5,471 nucleotides of DNA from Bacillota bacterium (GTDB lineage Bacteria; Bacillota_A; Clostridia; DSM-8532). Below, piece by piece: positions 1 through 5,471 of this stretch. The stretch spans positions 1 through 5,471 of the forward strand of contig JAFADM010000094.1 of assembly GCA_023424865.1 (NCBI GenBank), given 5' to 3'. Below the pieces are notes generated by a model. The model was not told where the DNA came from. It saw only the letters and a list, made by a program, of their open reading frames with translations, and ran no database searches. The position numbers and the translations under genes are program-made. The first letter of the stretch is position 1; the number at the start of each line of letters is the position of its first letter.

Positions 1-1
1 A

Positions 2-610
2 AAGCCCCCCTACACCTTAGCCGACTTTAGAAACCCTTCCATACACAAACAGGAACGTGCCTTCTCCGATTTGTTCATTATCGGCACCAATATTTCTACC
101 GGTACCACCAGGGTTTTTTCCTTTGAGACCACGCCTCTGGTGGAGGTGGCAAGAGCGGTGAGGATATCCATGTCCATTCCGCTCTTCTTTGAATCCATAG
201 AGCAAACCGAGCCCGATTCTCCGGGTTTTGGGCAGAACAGCTATTTTTCCGACGGGGGAGTAATGGATAACTATCCCATTAATCTCTTTGATACGTCTCT
301 TTATGGGCAGGAGCTTTATCGGGGTGTTAACCGGAATACTCTGGGGGCTTGTTTTGTAAGTGATATCAAATTTAAAAAAATAAATAATCTCGTAGAATTT
401 GCGGAAGCGCTGGTTCACACCCTTTTAAGGGTGCAGGAGGACGCCTTTCACAGAAATCCGCTGGATAAGGCCAGATCCATTATGATCAATACCGGTGAGA
501 TAAGTGCCACAAATTTTAATGTTTCCCTTAACGACAGCACCTATGAGTTTTTATACAATCAGGGCTATGAGGCGGCGAAAGATTATTTCCAGAAGTCGAA
601 GGGCCTTTAG
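2..610 (+). CDS. Patatin-like phospholipase, C-terminal part (5' end outside window)
   Basis: The reading frame is open from the left edge to a TAG stop at 608-610, so about 202 codons are present and the start is missing. A TTG at 71 could be mistaken for the start, but the frame continues upstream in protein-like sequence (PPYTLADFRNPSIHKQE). The visible part looks like the C-terminal half of a patatin domain. There is an ARAVRISMSIPLFF segment, equivalent to the family's conserved A-x-x-S-x-x-x-P-x-x-F region. It is followed by the DGG motif (Asp codon at 251-253, in FSDGGVMDNYPI), which supplies the aspartate of the Ser-Asp catalytic dyad. The nucleophile motif G-x-S-x-G and the glycine-rich oxyanion loop must lie upstream and cannot be checked. 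Patatins are lipid acyl hydrolases; the substrate here is unknown. The gene converges on pucR and shares no promoter with the transporter genes. Confidence 0.85.
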   Translation, partial: KPPYTLADFRNPSIHKQERAFSDLFIIGTNISTGTTRVFSFETTPLVEVARAVRISMSIPLFFESIEQTEPDSPGFGQNSYFSDGGVMDNYPINLFDTSLYGQELYRGVNRNTLGACFVSDIKFKKINNLVEFAEALVHTLLRVQEDAFHRNPLDKARSIMINTGEISATNFNVSLNDSTYEFLYNQGYEAAKDYFQKSKGL

Positions 611-641
611 AAAAGCGCCTGACCGTGATGCTGGGGCTTTT
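611..641. terminator. Possible bidirectional terminator hairpin, repeat copies 1-2
   Basis: AAAAGCGCC at 611-619 can pair with GGGGCTTTT at 633-641, giving eight of nine pairs with one internal G-G mismatch and a 13-base loop. The A-tract on the left arm and T-tract on the right arm give the symmetric look of an intrinsic terminator usable from either strand. It starts directly after the patatin stop and lies downstream of pucR on the other strand. The stem is imperfect and the T-tract short, so this is a candidate only. Confidence 0.4.
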
Positions 642-676
642 AGAAAGCGTCTGGCTGCAATACTTGGGCCTTTAGT

Positions 677-705
677 AAACGCCTAGCCTTGATGCTGGGG
701 CTTTT
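677..705. terminator. Possible second bidirectional terminator hairpin, repeat copies 3-4
   Basis: AAACGCC at 677-683 can pair with GGCTTTT at 699-705 (six of seven pairs). Inside it, AGC at 685-687 can pair with GCT at 694-696 around a six-base loop. It is the same structure as at 611-641, formed by the second repeat pair. The recurrence in both pairs is mild support for a real fold. It is closer to the pucR stop than the first hairpin and could end pucR transcripts. The stem is weak. Confidence 0.35.
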
Positions 706-732
706 AGAAAACGCCTAGCTATTAGTTAGCGC

Positions 733-1941
733 TTAGCTGCGGTCCTTACGGTAATGGCTGAGCTTCATGGCTAAAAGGGCGCTGTAAAGATTGTGCTTGT
801 CTGCGGCGTTTTCGAAGCTTTTCCCGGTGATTTCACGAATACGGGTCAGGCGATAATTAAGAGTGTTTCGATGGATAAAAAGGCGTTTGGCCGTGTTTAA
901 GAAATTGCAGTTTTCCTGGAGGAAGATATCCAGTGTCAGGATAAAATCCGTATTGTGTTTTTTATCGTAGTCCAGGAGGCTTGCCAGATGCTTCATATAA
1001 AAAGCATCAATAAGAGCGGGGTTTTCAAATTCAAATAAAAGCCCAAGTAGCCCTAAGCTGTCCCAGGAAAAGGAAAATAGGCCCTTATCAAAGGTATCCG
1101 GGGCTATTTCGTAAGCGGACAGGGCATTTAGTGCCTGACGGTAGCTCTGACGGAATTCGGCGCAGGTCCAGGAGAAAATAGTGCCTCCAATTCCCATAAA
1201 AAGACTATGGTCTTCATCGGGTCCCAAAAAAGACAGCCTGAGGGAGTTAAAGAGGGCGGAGAGCCTTTCCGAAGCATCTTCACTGTCCGTACCGGCAAGG
1301 ATAGCCAGAGTGCCTTCCTTTTCGCAGATAAGGGGTGTTTCAAAGCAATCGGAGGCCATGGCTTTAAGGCGCTCCAGCTCCTGGCCCGCCAGGGATTTTT
1401 GATCTGTTTTGGACCGGATAACCAGAATATGGTTGGATTTTTTAAAAGTATAGCCTGCAGACTGGAATTCAGCCTGAACAAGCCTGGGTGCTTCCGTACC
1501 GCCCCACAGCACGCTTTCAAACAGAGCGTCGGCCGGAGCCCGTCGGTACTGGTTAAGCATGATAAGAGAGGCGACCTCCCGGGTTGCCACGGCAATAGGG
1601 ATTTCCCAGGGCATCGTAATAAGGGGCAAATCCCGGGCGTCGGCCTCATCGATCATCGCCCCGGGGATATGTCCTATATAAAGCTCATTTAACAAAACCA
1701 CAATTCCTGCCAGGTTTTTTTCGCGGCTGGTTCTTACCAGGGAGACAAGGCTTTCCTCGTCCCGCTGTATACCGATGCCTGTCAAAAACAGAAGCTCGCC
1801 TCCGCTGACCCATGGGGAAATGTTATTTTCCTGACAAACATAGATCCAGCGCACCGGTTTGTGAATGCCGCCGGCACCGCCTACAAGCCTGAAATCTCTG
1901 GCAAATTCAAGCTTTAAAACATCCTCACAGGTTACAAACAT
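733..1941 (-). CDS. pucR: PucR-family transcriptional regulator
   Basis: This is a complete 402-residue protein with the usual three-part PucR layout. Residues ~8-127 match the PucR N-terminal sensory domain (VGGAGGIHKPVRWIYV, then SGGELLFLTGIG, then GIVVLLN and LPLITMPWEIP). Residues ~165-280 fit the degenerate GGDEF-like middle domain seen in this family and in CdaR. Residues ~335-395 form the C-terminal helix-turn-helix (FLNTAKRLFIHRNTLNYRLTRI), the part that binds DNA. The ATG at 1941 is preceded by AGGAAGG at 1947-1953 with five bases between. In Bacillus subtilis, PucR controls purine and allantoin breakdown genes. Here the gene follows the urt-type operon on the same strand after 153 bp, so control of urea or purine-nitrogen uptake is a reasonable inference. 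The effector cannot be read from the sequence. The family call is firm; orthology to B. subtilis PucR is not established. Confidence 0.9.
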   Translation of the reverse strand: MFVTCEDVLKLEFARDFRLVGGAGGIHKPVRWIYVCQENNISPWVSGGELLFLTGIGIQRDEESLVSLVRTSREKNLAGIVVLLNELYIGHIPGAMIDEADARDLPLITMPWEIPIAVATREVASLIMLNQYRRAPADALFESVLWGGTEAPRLVQAEFQSAGYTFKKSNHILVIRSKTDQKSLAGQELERLKAMASDCFETPLICEKEGTLAILAGTDSEDASERLSALFNSLRLSFLGPDEDHSLFMGIGGTIFSWTCAEFRQSYRQALNALSAYEIAPDTFDKGLFSFSWDSLGLLGLLFEFENPALIDAFYMKHLASLLDYDKKHNTDFILTLDIFLQENCNFLNTAKRLFIHRNTLNYRLTRIREITGKSFENAADKHNLYSALLAMKLSHYRKDRS

Positions 1942-1966
1942 TTTCGCCTTCCTAAGGGACTGTAAA

Positions 1967-1980
1967 GAACCGGCAGGTTC
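1967..1980. other. Short perfect inverted repeat in the pucR leader
   Basis: GAACC at 1967-1971 and GGTTC at 1976-1980 form a perfect 5-bp inverted repeat around a four-base loop. On the pucR strand it is followed by TTT and lies 13 bases upstream of the AGGAAGG ribosome site. It could be an operator half-site pair or a weak RNA hairpin. It is too short to be a convincing terminator or riboswitch. Confidence 0.35.
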
Positions 1981-2024
1981 GTCAGCCCTTGCTTTTTATA
2001 GGTTGGTGCTTCATGCTTGCATTT

Positions 2025-2053
2025 ATTTAATTACTTTTCCTTTGCTTTGTCAA
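2025..2053 (-). promoter_or_regulatory. Candidate sigma-70/sigma-A promoter for pucR
   Basis: On the minus strand a perfect -35 hexamer TTGACA (2048-2053) is followed after exactly 17 bases by TTAAAT (2025-2030), a four-of-six match to TATAAT. The start site would fall near 2018, leaving a leader of about 77 bases before the pucR ATG. An alternative -10, TATAAA, occurs further downstream near 1996-2001 but lacks a good -35. The promoter implies that pucR can be transcribed on its own. No clear intrinsic terminator follows urtE, so read-through from the operon is also possible. Confidence 0.6.
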
Positions 2054-2062
2054 GCCGTGAGG

Positions 2063-2083
2063 CAGGGATCGGCCAGGGATCGG
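2063..2083. promoter_or_regulatory. Phased direct repeat upstream of the pucR promoter (operator candidate)
   Basis: CAGGGATCGG occurs twice, at 2063-2072 and 2074-2083, with an 11-bp period, about one helical turn. It begins nine bases upstream of the TTGACA -35 hexamer, roughly -45 to -65 relative to the predicted pucR start. That is a typical position for an activator site. Autoregulation by PucR or control by a nitrogen regulator is possible but inferred; no known consensus was recognised. Confidence 0.45.
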
Positions 2084-2094
2084 TAAAATGTGGA

Positions 2095-2793
2095 TTACAC
2101 AGTTAAATAGGCGCGCACCACATCCTCGGAAAGCGCGTCTGTAGCACCTGATGCCACTACCTGGCCCTTTTGCATAACGACAAAGGTATCGGCTATTCTT
2201 CTGGCAAAGGGAAGGTTCTGTTCAACGATAATAAGGGTGATGCCCATATCGATGCGTATTTTATTGAGGATTTCCGCGATGTGAGCCACAATATTGGGCT
2301 GGATACCTTCCGTAGGCTCGTCCAGAAGAAGGATTTTCGGTGAGGACATAAGCGCCCGTCCAATAGCCAGCTGCTGCTGCTGGCCCCCGGAAAGCACCCC
2401 GCCGTTTCGGGAAAGGTGCTCCTTTAGAACGGGAAAATACTCAAGCACCTGGGCCATTCTGTCGGCAAGGACAACCCCCTTGTGGCCCAAGGCACCCATC
2501 TCCAGGTTTTCCCTTACCGTAAGAAGAGGAAGAATTTCCCTTCCCTGAGGAACATAAGCCATGCCTGCCTGGGAGCGCTGATAAGGCTTTTTACGGGTAA
2601 TATCCTCGCCCTGAAAGGTGATTCTCCCTTCTCTCAAGGGCAGTATACCCATAAAGCTTTTTAAAAGGGTGGTTTTACCCACACCGTTCCGACCCAGCAC
2701 CGCAAGCTTCTCACCCTGTGAGACGGTAAGGCTGATGCCGTTTATGACGCTGCTTTTGCCGTAGCTGACACGGGCGTTTTCTACTGTGAGCAT
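2095..2793 (-). CDS. urtE: Urea-type ABC transporter ATP-binding protein UrtE
   Basis: This 232-residue protein is a complete ABC ATPase of the LivF/UrtE type and would sit on the inner face of the membrane, hydrolysing ATP to drive uptake. Visible motifs are Walker A GRNGVGKTT at 34-42, Q-loop Gln83 in YVPQGREI, signature LSGGQ at 134-138 followed by QQQLAIGRAL, and Walker B ILLLDEP at 154-160 with catalytic Glu159. The DEPTEGIQPNIV stretch is characteristic of UrtE and separates it from ordinary LivF. The switch position reads VEQN (Gln192) instead of histidine, which is normal in LivF/UrtE proteins. The ATG at 2793 overlaps the 3' end of urtD by 13 bases. It has GGGGAGG at 2801-2807, seven bases away, inside urtD, so the two genes are probably translationally coupled. 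It is the last transporter gene of the operon. Confidence 0.93.
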   Translation of the reverse strand: MLTVENARVSYGKSSVINGISLTVSQGEKLAVLGRNGVGKTTLLKSFMGILPLREGRITFQGEDITRKKPYQRSQAGMAYVPQGREILPLLTVRENLEMGALGHKGVVLADRMAQVLEYFPVLKEHLSRNGGVLSGGQQQQLAIGRALMSSPKILLLDEPTEGIQPNIVAHIAEILNKIRIDMGITLIIVEQNLPFARRIADTFVVMQKGQVVASGATDALSEDVVRAYLTV

Positions 2794-3590
2794 GCTGCTT
2801 CCTCCCCTGCCTTGTCGTCCTTTAAATACACCTGTATAACTCGAGGGTCCTTTTCAATCTCCCCATAAGGACCTTCCGCCAGAAACTGGCCCTGATGGAG
2901 TACCGTCACGGTTCTTGCCACCTGCCGGACGAAATCCATATCATGCTCAACCACAATAACGGTGTGATCTCCTAAAAGGCGGAGAATCATTTCCCCTGTC
3001 TTCCGGGTTTCATCAGCTGTCATGCCTGCGGTGGGCTCATCCAGAATAATAAGCTCCGGATCCTGTGCCATCACCATGCCGATTTCAAGCCATTGGCGCT
3101 CGCCATGGGAGAGGAAGGAGGCCATAACCTCCCTTTTTTCGTAGAGGTTTACACTTTTAAGAACCGCATTTATTTTGTCTTCAACGATCCGGTTCTTTCG
3201 GAAAAAGAAGGAGCGGGCAAGGGAACAATATCCCTTTAAGGCTACCTCTATGTTTTCGTAAGCCGTCATGCTGTCAAAGAGATTGGGTCCCTGGAACTTT
3301 CGTCCGATTTTGTGCTTTGAGGCAATTTCGCTTTCGCTCCGGCCCGTAATATCGTGGCCGTTAAGTTTGATTTTTCCGGCTGTGGGCCGGGTTTTTCCAG
3401 TGATTAAATCCATGAGGGTGGTTTTTCCCGCACCGTTGGGACCGATAATAACCCGAAGCTCGCCCCGGTTAATGGCAAGGCTGACATCATCGATAGCCTT
3501 AAACTGATTGAAGGATACGCTTAAATGCTCAATGCTCAGTAATACGGCTGCGTCCCTGCCTGCTCCTTTTAAATCTTCCCGCTTTTCCAT
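2781..3590 (-). CDS. urtD: Urea-type ABC transporter ATP-binding protein UrtD
   Basis: This 269-residue ABC ATPase is the partner of UrtE. Motifs counted from the ATG at 3590 are Walker A GPNGAGKT at 50-57, Q-loop Gln100 in IGRKFQGPNLF, signature LSHGE at 160-164, Walker B IILDEP at 181-186 with Glu185, and H-loop His216 in VEHDMDF. The SHGxRQWLEIGM signature (SHG in place of SGG), the GKTRPTAGKI stretch and VTVLHQGQFLAEG are typical of UrtD and distinguish it from LivG. The frame stays open for another 81 codons upstream to 3833, but that part overlaps urtC and has no family similarity. The ATG lies two bases after the urtC stop. A TTG at 3596 is an alternative start two codons earlier, with better ribosome-site spacing. 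Confidence 0.93.
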   Translation of the reverse strand: MEKREDLKGAGRDAAVLLSIEHLSVSFNQFKAIDDVSLAINRGELRVIIGPNGAGKTTLMDLITGKTRPTAGKIKLNGHDITGRSESEIASKHKIGRKFQGPNLFDSMTAYENIEVALKGYCSLARSFFFRKNRIVEDKINAVLKSVNLYEKREVMASFLSHGERQWLEIGMVMAQDPELIILDEPTAGMTADETRKTGEMILRLLGDHTVIVVEHDMDFVRQVARTVTVLHQGQFLAEGPYGEIEKDPRVIQVYLKDDKAGEEAACSQ

Positions 3591-3592
3591 GG

Positions 3593-4666
3593 TCAATTGC
3601 CCCCCTCCTTTTGCCTGAAAGCCGTTTTTGCAATACGAGTATTGTACTGCCATTCCTTTAGCTTTCCAATAATTCCGGGAGGGACAAAGTAAACAATGAC
3701 AAGGACGATGATGCCCAATACCAAAAGCCAATAGTCGGAAATAGCCTCGGACAGGAGCACCTGAAGCCAGTTGATAACCAGGGTCCCCACAATGGCCCCG
3801 GTTAAGTTTCCTCTGCCGCCTACCGCCACCCAAACCAGTACGGCAGTGGAAAAGGTCAGGCCCGTATCTCCCGGTGAGATAAAGGCGTTCATGGGAAGGT
3901 AGAGCATACCGGCAAGGCCTGCCAGCATACCCGATATAACGTAAATGGCAATTTTATAGGAAGAGGGCTTGTAGCCCAGAAATTTCAGTCTGCTTTCGTT
4001 TTCCCGAATGGATTGAAGGACCTTGCCGAACCTGCCTGACACAAGCCAGAGACACAGAAAATAAACCAGCACGGCAATGATAAGAACGCCGTAATAAACC
4101 TGATTTAAGGAAAGCGTTCTGTCGAAAAGTATTTTTCGGGGAAGGCTTCCGATACCGTTAAAGCCATTGGTATAGCGTTGCTGATTGGCGATAAAAACCT
4201 CAAATATCTGGGCCAGTGCCAGAGTAATAAGGGAGAAGAATACGCCGCTTACCTTGCTTGAAAAAATGAAGTAGCCTATAAGCCCTGCCAGAAGGCCCGG
4301 AAGAAGCAGCCCCAGCAAAAAGGCTGTTCCCGTGTTGGTAAGAGGCAAAAAGAGGGCCGGAATTTCAGTGATGCCGAAGCGTGCCATAAAGTCGGGGACG
4401 CCGCCGGCCTTTTCCATGGAATAAGAAATGGCCAGGGTATAGCCTCCAAGACCAAACAAGACGGCGTGGCCCATACTCATAAGCCCCGTATAACCCCACA
4501 AAAGGTCCAGAGACAGGGCAAAAATAATGAACACAATGAATTTCCCCATAAGCTCGGTGCGAAAAGGGGAAAAGATGAGGGGAAAAAGAAGGAGGAACAA
4601 AAGAACTCCCAGGTCCACATAACGTTCCATTCCTTTGTTTTTTAACAATCCCAGGGTTTTTCCCAT
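3593..4666 (-). CDS. urtC: Urea-type ABC transporter permease UrtC
   Basis: This 357-residue integral membrane permease of the LivM/UrtC type is very hydrophobic, with stretches at about 18-33, 41-57, 115-136, 140-160, 190-209, 238-256, 274-300 and 313-330. Family landmarks are LLWGYTGLMSMGHAVLFGLGGY (residues 55-76), SGVFFSLITLALAQ, the TNGFNGIG loop (166-173), RENESRLKFLGYKPSSYK (221-238) and VWVAVGGRGNLTGAIVG (278-294). The REN-x-x-R-x-x-FLGY segment is the cytoplasmic loop expected to dock an ATPase subunit. The ATG at 4666 lies five bases after the urtB stop, with AGAAGG about eight bases upstream inside urtB. An in-frame Met13 has a ribosome-like AAAGGA directly against it, too close to be preferred. 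With UrtB it would form the heterodimeric channel. Confidence 0.93.
   Translation of the reverse strand: MGKTLGLLKNKGMERYVDLGVLLFLLLFPLIFSPFRTELMGKFIVFIIFALSLDLLWGYTGLMSMGHAVLFGLGGYTLAISYSMEKAGGVPDFMARFGITEIPALFLPLTNTGTAFLLGLLLPGLLAGLIGYFIFSSKVSGVFFSLITLALAQIFEVFIANQQRYTNGFNGIGSLPRKILFDRTLSLNQVYYGVLIIAVLVYFLCLWLVSGRFGKVLQSIRENESRLKFLGYKPSSYKIAIYVISGMLAGLAGMLYLPMNAFISPGDTGLTFSTAVLVWVAVGGRGNLTGAIVGTLVINWLQVLLSEAISDYWLLVLGIIVLVIVYFVPPGIIGKLKEWQYNTRIAKTAFRQKEGGN
3604..3609 (-). promoter_or_regulatory. urtD ribosome binding site that leaves two possible starts
   Basis: A perfect AGGAGG on the minus strand lies inside the end of urtC. It is seven bases from the TTG at 3596-3594 and 13 bases from the ATG at 3590-3588. 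The normal spacing favours the TTG, whose TTGA would overlap the urtC stop by four bases. The ATG is the stronger codon. Either choice changes the protein by only two residues. Confidence 0.6.
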
Positions 4667-4671
4667 GCTGC

Positions 4672-5471
4672 TTACCTTCTTTCGGAGCTGAAAAGCCCTT
4701 CGGGCTTAAAGCGGATAATAATGATTATAATGATGAAAACCAGGATTTTAGCATTGACCTCATTTCCCACAATACCTAAAAGAGAAATGGATTCACCGAT
4801 CATCAGGGAACCGGACAAGGTTCCGATTAGGGAATTAACGCCCCCTACCACCACCGTTAAAAAGGCATCGGTAAGGTACTGGGCTCCCATGGCCGGAGAA
4901 ACGCCCCTTATGGGCGCCAGTACGGCTCCTGCAAGCCCTGCCAGGCCTGCGCCGTAGGCAAAGGTCCAGGTGTCGGTTCTGGAGGTGTCGATACCCAGAC
5001 ATTCGGTCATAACCCTGTTTTGGGTAATGGCCCGCATTTTCTTTCCAAAAGGTGTTTTGTAAAAAAGAATCCAGGTACAAAGGAGCATAAAGAGGGCGGT
5101 AATTGCCACAAAGACATTATAAAAGGGAATGACGGCCTTGCCCAGGCTGAAGCTGCCCTCAAAGGGCATGCCCACGTATTTGAGCTCCGAGCCGGAAATG
5201 GCTCTGACAGCCTGCTGCAGGATAAGGGACAATCCATAGGTTGCAAGTAGGGTCTCTGAAATTTTTCCGTAAATGCGCTTTATCAATACCTTTTCAATAA
5301 TAAAGCCCAGGGCCGCCGTGACAAGGAAGGCAAAGAACATGGACAAATAAACCGGCATACCCAAAAAAGTAAAAAGGTAGTAGGCCACGTAGGCGCCGAT
5401 CATGATGAGCTCACCGTGGGCCAGATTCACCACCTGCATATGACCGAAAATAATAACAAGGCCCAGGGCCA
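4672..5471 (-). CDS. urtB: Urea-type ABC transporter permease UrtB, 5' end outside window
   Basis: The frame ends at a TAA (4672-4674) and stays open to the right edge, so the N-terminus is missing. An ATG at 5439 is internal: upstream codons read ALGLVIIFGH and lead into MQVVNLAHGELIMIGAY, the conserved first-helix region of LivH/UrtB permeases. About 266 codons are visible. UrtB landmarks are the FGKKMRAITQNRVMTECLGI cytoplasmic loop, whose R-A-x-T-Q-N-R wording is typical of UrtB. It is followed by GLAGLAGAVLAPI, DAFLTVVVGGVNSLIGTLSG and the terminal RFKPEGLF. The last membrane helix contains seven isoleucines in a row. The gene is the first visible one of the operon. By family gene order, the substrate-binding protein UrtA would be encoded immediately upstream, outside the window. 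Urea is the expected substrate, but this cannot be proven from the permease alone. Confidence 0.92.
   Translation of the reverse strand, partial: ALGLVIIFGHMQVVNLAHGELIMIGAYVAYYLFTFLGMPVYLSMFFAFLVTAALGFIIEKVLIKRIYGKISETLLATYGLSLILQQAVRAISGSELKYVGMPFEGSFSLGKAVIPFYNVFVAITALFMLLCTWILFYKTPFGKKMRAITQNRVMTECLGIDTSRTDTWTFAYGAGLAGLAGAVLAPIRGVSPAMGAQYLTDAFLTVVVGGVNSLIGTLSGSLMIGESISLLGIVGNEVNAKILVFIIIIIIIRFKPEGLFSSERR

Larger units (their letters stand above)
601..727. repeat. Four-copy imperfect ~32-bp tandem repeat between convergent genes
   Basis: Four consecutive copies begin at 601, 633, 666 and 697, each starting with GGGC/GGGGC then YTTTAG, an A-rich stretch and GCCTAGC-like sequence. Copies 1 and 3 resemble each other most (GGGCCTTTAG start, TGATGCT end). 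Copies 2 and 4 also pair (GGGGCTTTTAGAAA start). This suggests a ~32-bp unit that was duplicated again as a ~64-bp pair. Copy 1 includes the patatin stop codon and copy 4 ends 5 bases before the pucR stop. The copies are 31-33 bp with no spacers, so this is not a CRISPR array. Its function is unknown; the hairpins it can form suggest a role at the transcript ends. Confidence 0.75.

Noticed and set aside
17..418. 133-codon open frame on the minus strand
   Set aside because: It is antisense to the patatin domain, with no recognisable motifs.
71..610. Patatin gene starting at the TTG at 71
   Set aside because: The frame is open to the left edge with protein-like sequence, and the nucleophile half of the domain is missing, so the gene continues upstream of the window.
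601..727. CRISPR array
   Set aside because: The units abut without unique spacers, vary in sequence and no cas genes are present.
1207..1692. 161-codon open frame on the plus strand
   Set aside because: It is antisense to pucR, which has clear domain matches over its whole length. Its own translation resembles no family I recognise.
1942..2094. Riboswitch in the pucR leader
   Set aside because: Only a 5-bp hairpin is visible in a ~77-base leader and no known aptamer core was recognised, including purine and guanidine types.
3591..3833. 81-residue N-terminal extension of UrtD
   Set aside because: It lies inside urtC in another frame, has low-complexity, Cys/Gly/Arg-rich composition and has no ABC family counterpart.
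4672..5439. Complete urtB starting at the ATG at 5439
   Set aside because: Upstream in-frame codons (GLVIIFGH) complete the conserved first-helix motif of the family, so this Met is internal.
2095..5471. Branched-chain amino acid transporter (livHMGF)
   Set aside because: The SHGxxQWLEIGM signature in the first ATPase, DEPTEGIQP in the second and RAITQNR in the permease fit the Urt branch better. A short-amide substrate remains possible.

Overview
The window holds one end of a bacterial branched-chain/urea-type ABC transporter operon, a PucR-family regulator directly downstream of it, and the 3' end of a convergent patatin-like lipase gene. Strong AGGAGG-like ribosome binding sites, frequent TTA/AGG/AGA codons, moderate GC content and the PucR regulator suggest a Bacillota genome, probably clostridial. 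The genus cannot be read from this sequence.

Layout, left to right. Positions 2-610 (+) are the C-terminal part of a patatin-like phospholipase whose N-terminus lies off the left edge. Positions 601-727 hold four imperfect copies of a ~32-bp tandem repeat that fill the gap between two convergent genes. They can form hairpins that could act as a two-way terminator. Positions 733-1941 (-) encode a complete PucR-type regulator. Positions 1942-2094 are a non-coding spacer with a good promoter candidate for that regulator, a phased 11-bp direct repeat just upstream of the promoter, and a small hairpin in the leader. Positions 2095-5471 (-) carry, in transcription order from the right edge, urtB (5' end cut off), urtC, urtD and urtE. 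They are packed with gaps or overlaps of a few bases and read as one transcript. The substrate-binding protein gene urtA would be expected just beyond the right edge.

How it fits together. UrtB and UrtC would form the membrane channel, and UrtD and UrtE would power it by ATP hydrolysis. The family's known substrate is urea, with short amides as a possible alternative. The PucR neighbour belongs to a regulator family named for control of purine/allantoin breakdown, a pathway that releases urea or ureides. A nitrogen-scavenging module, with the regulator responding to purine-derived nitrogen, is the most economical reading, but that link is inferred from gene order. The patatin gene points the other way and is probably unrelated. 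I found no clear evidence of a new biological system. The repeats at 601-727 and the pucR promoter region are the least explained parts.
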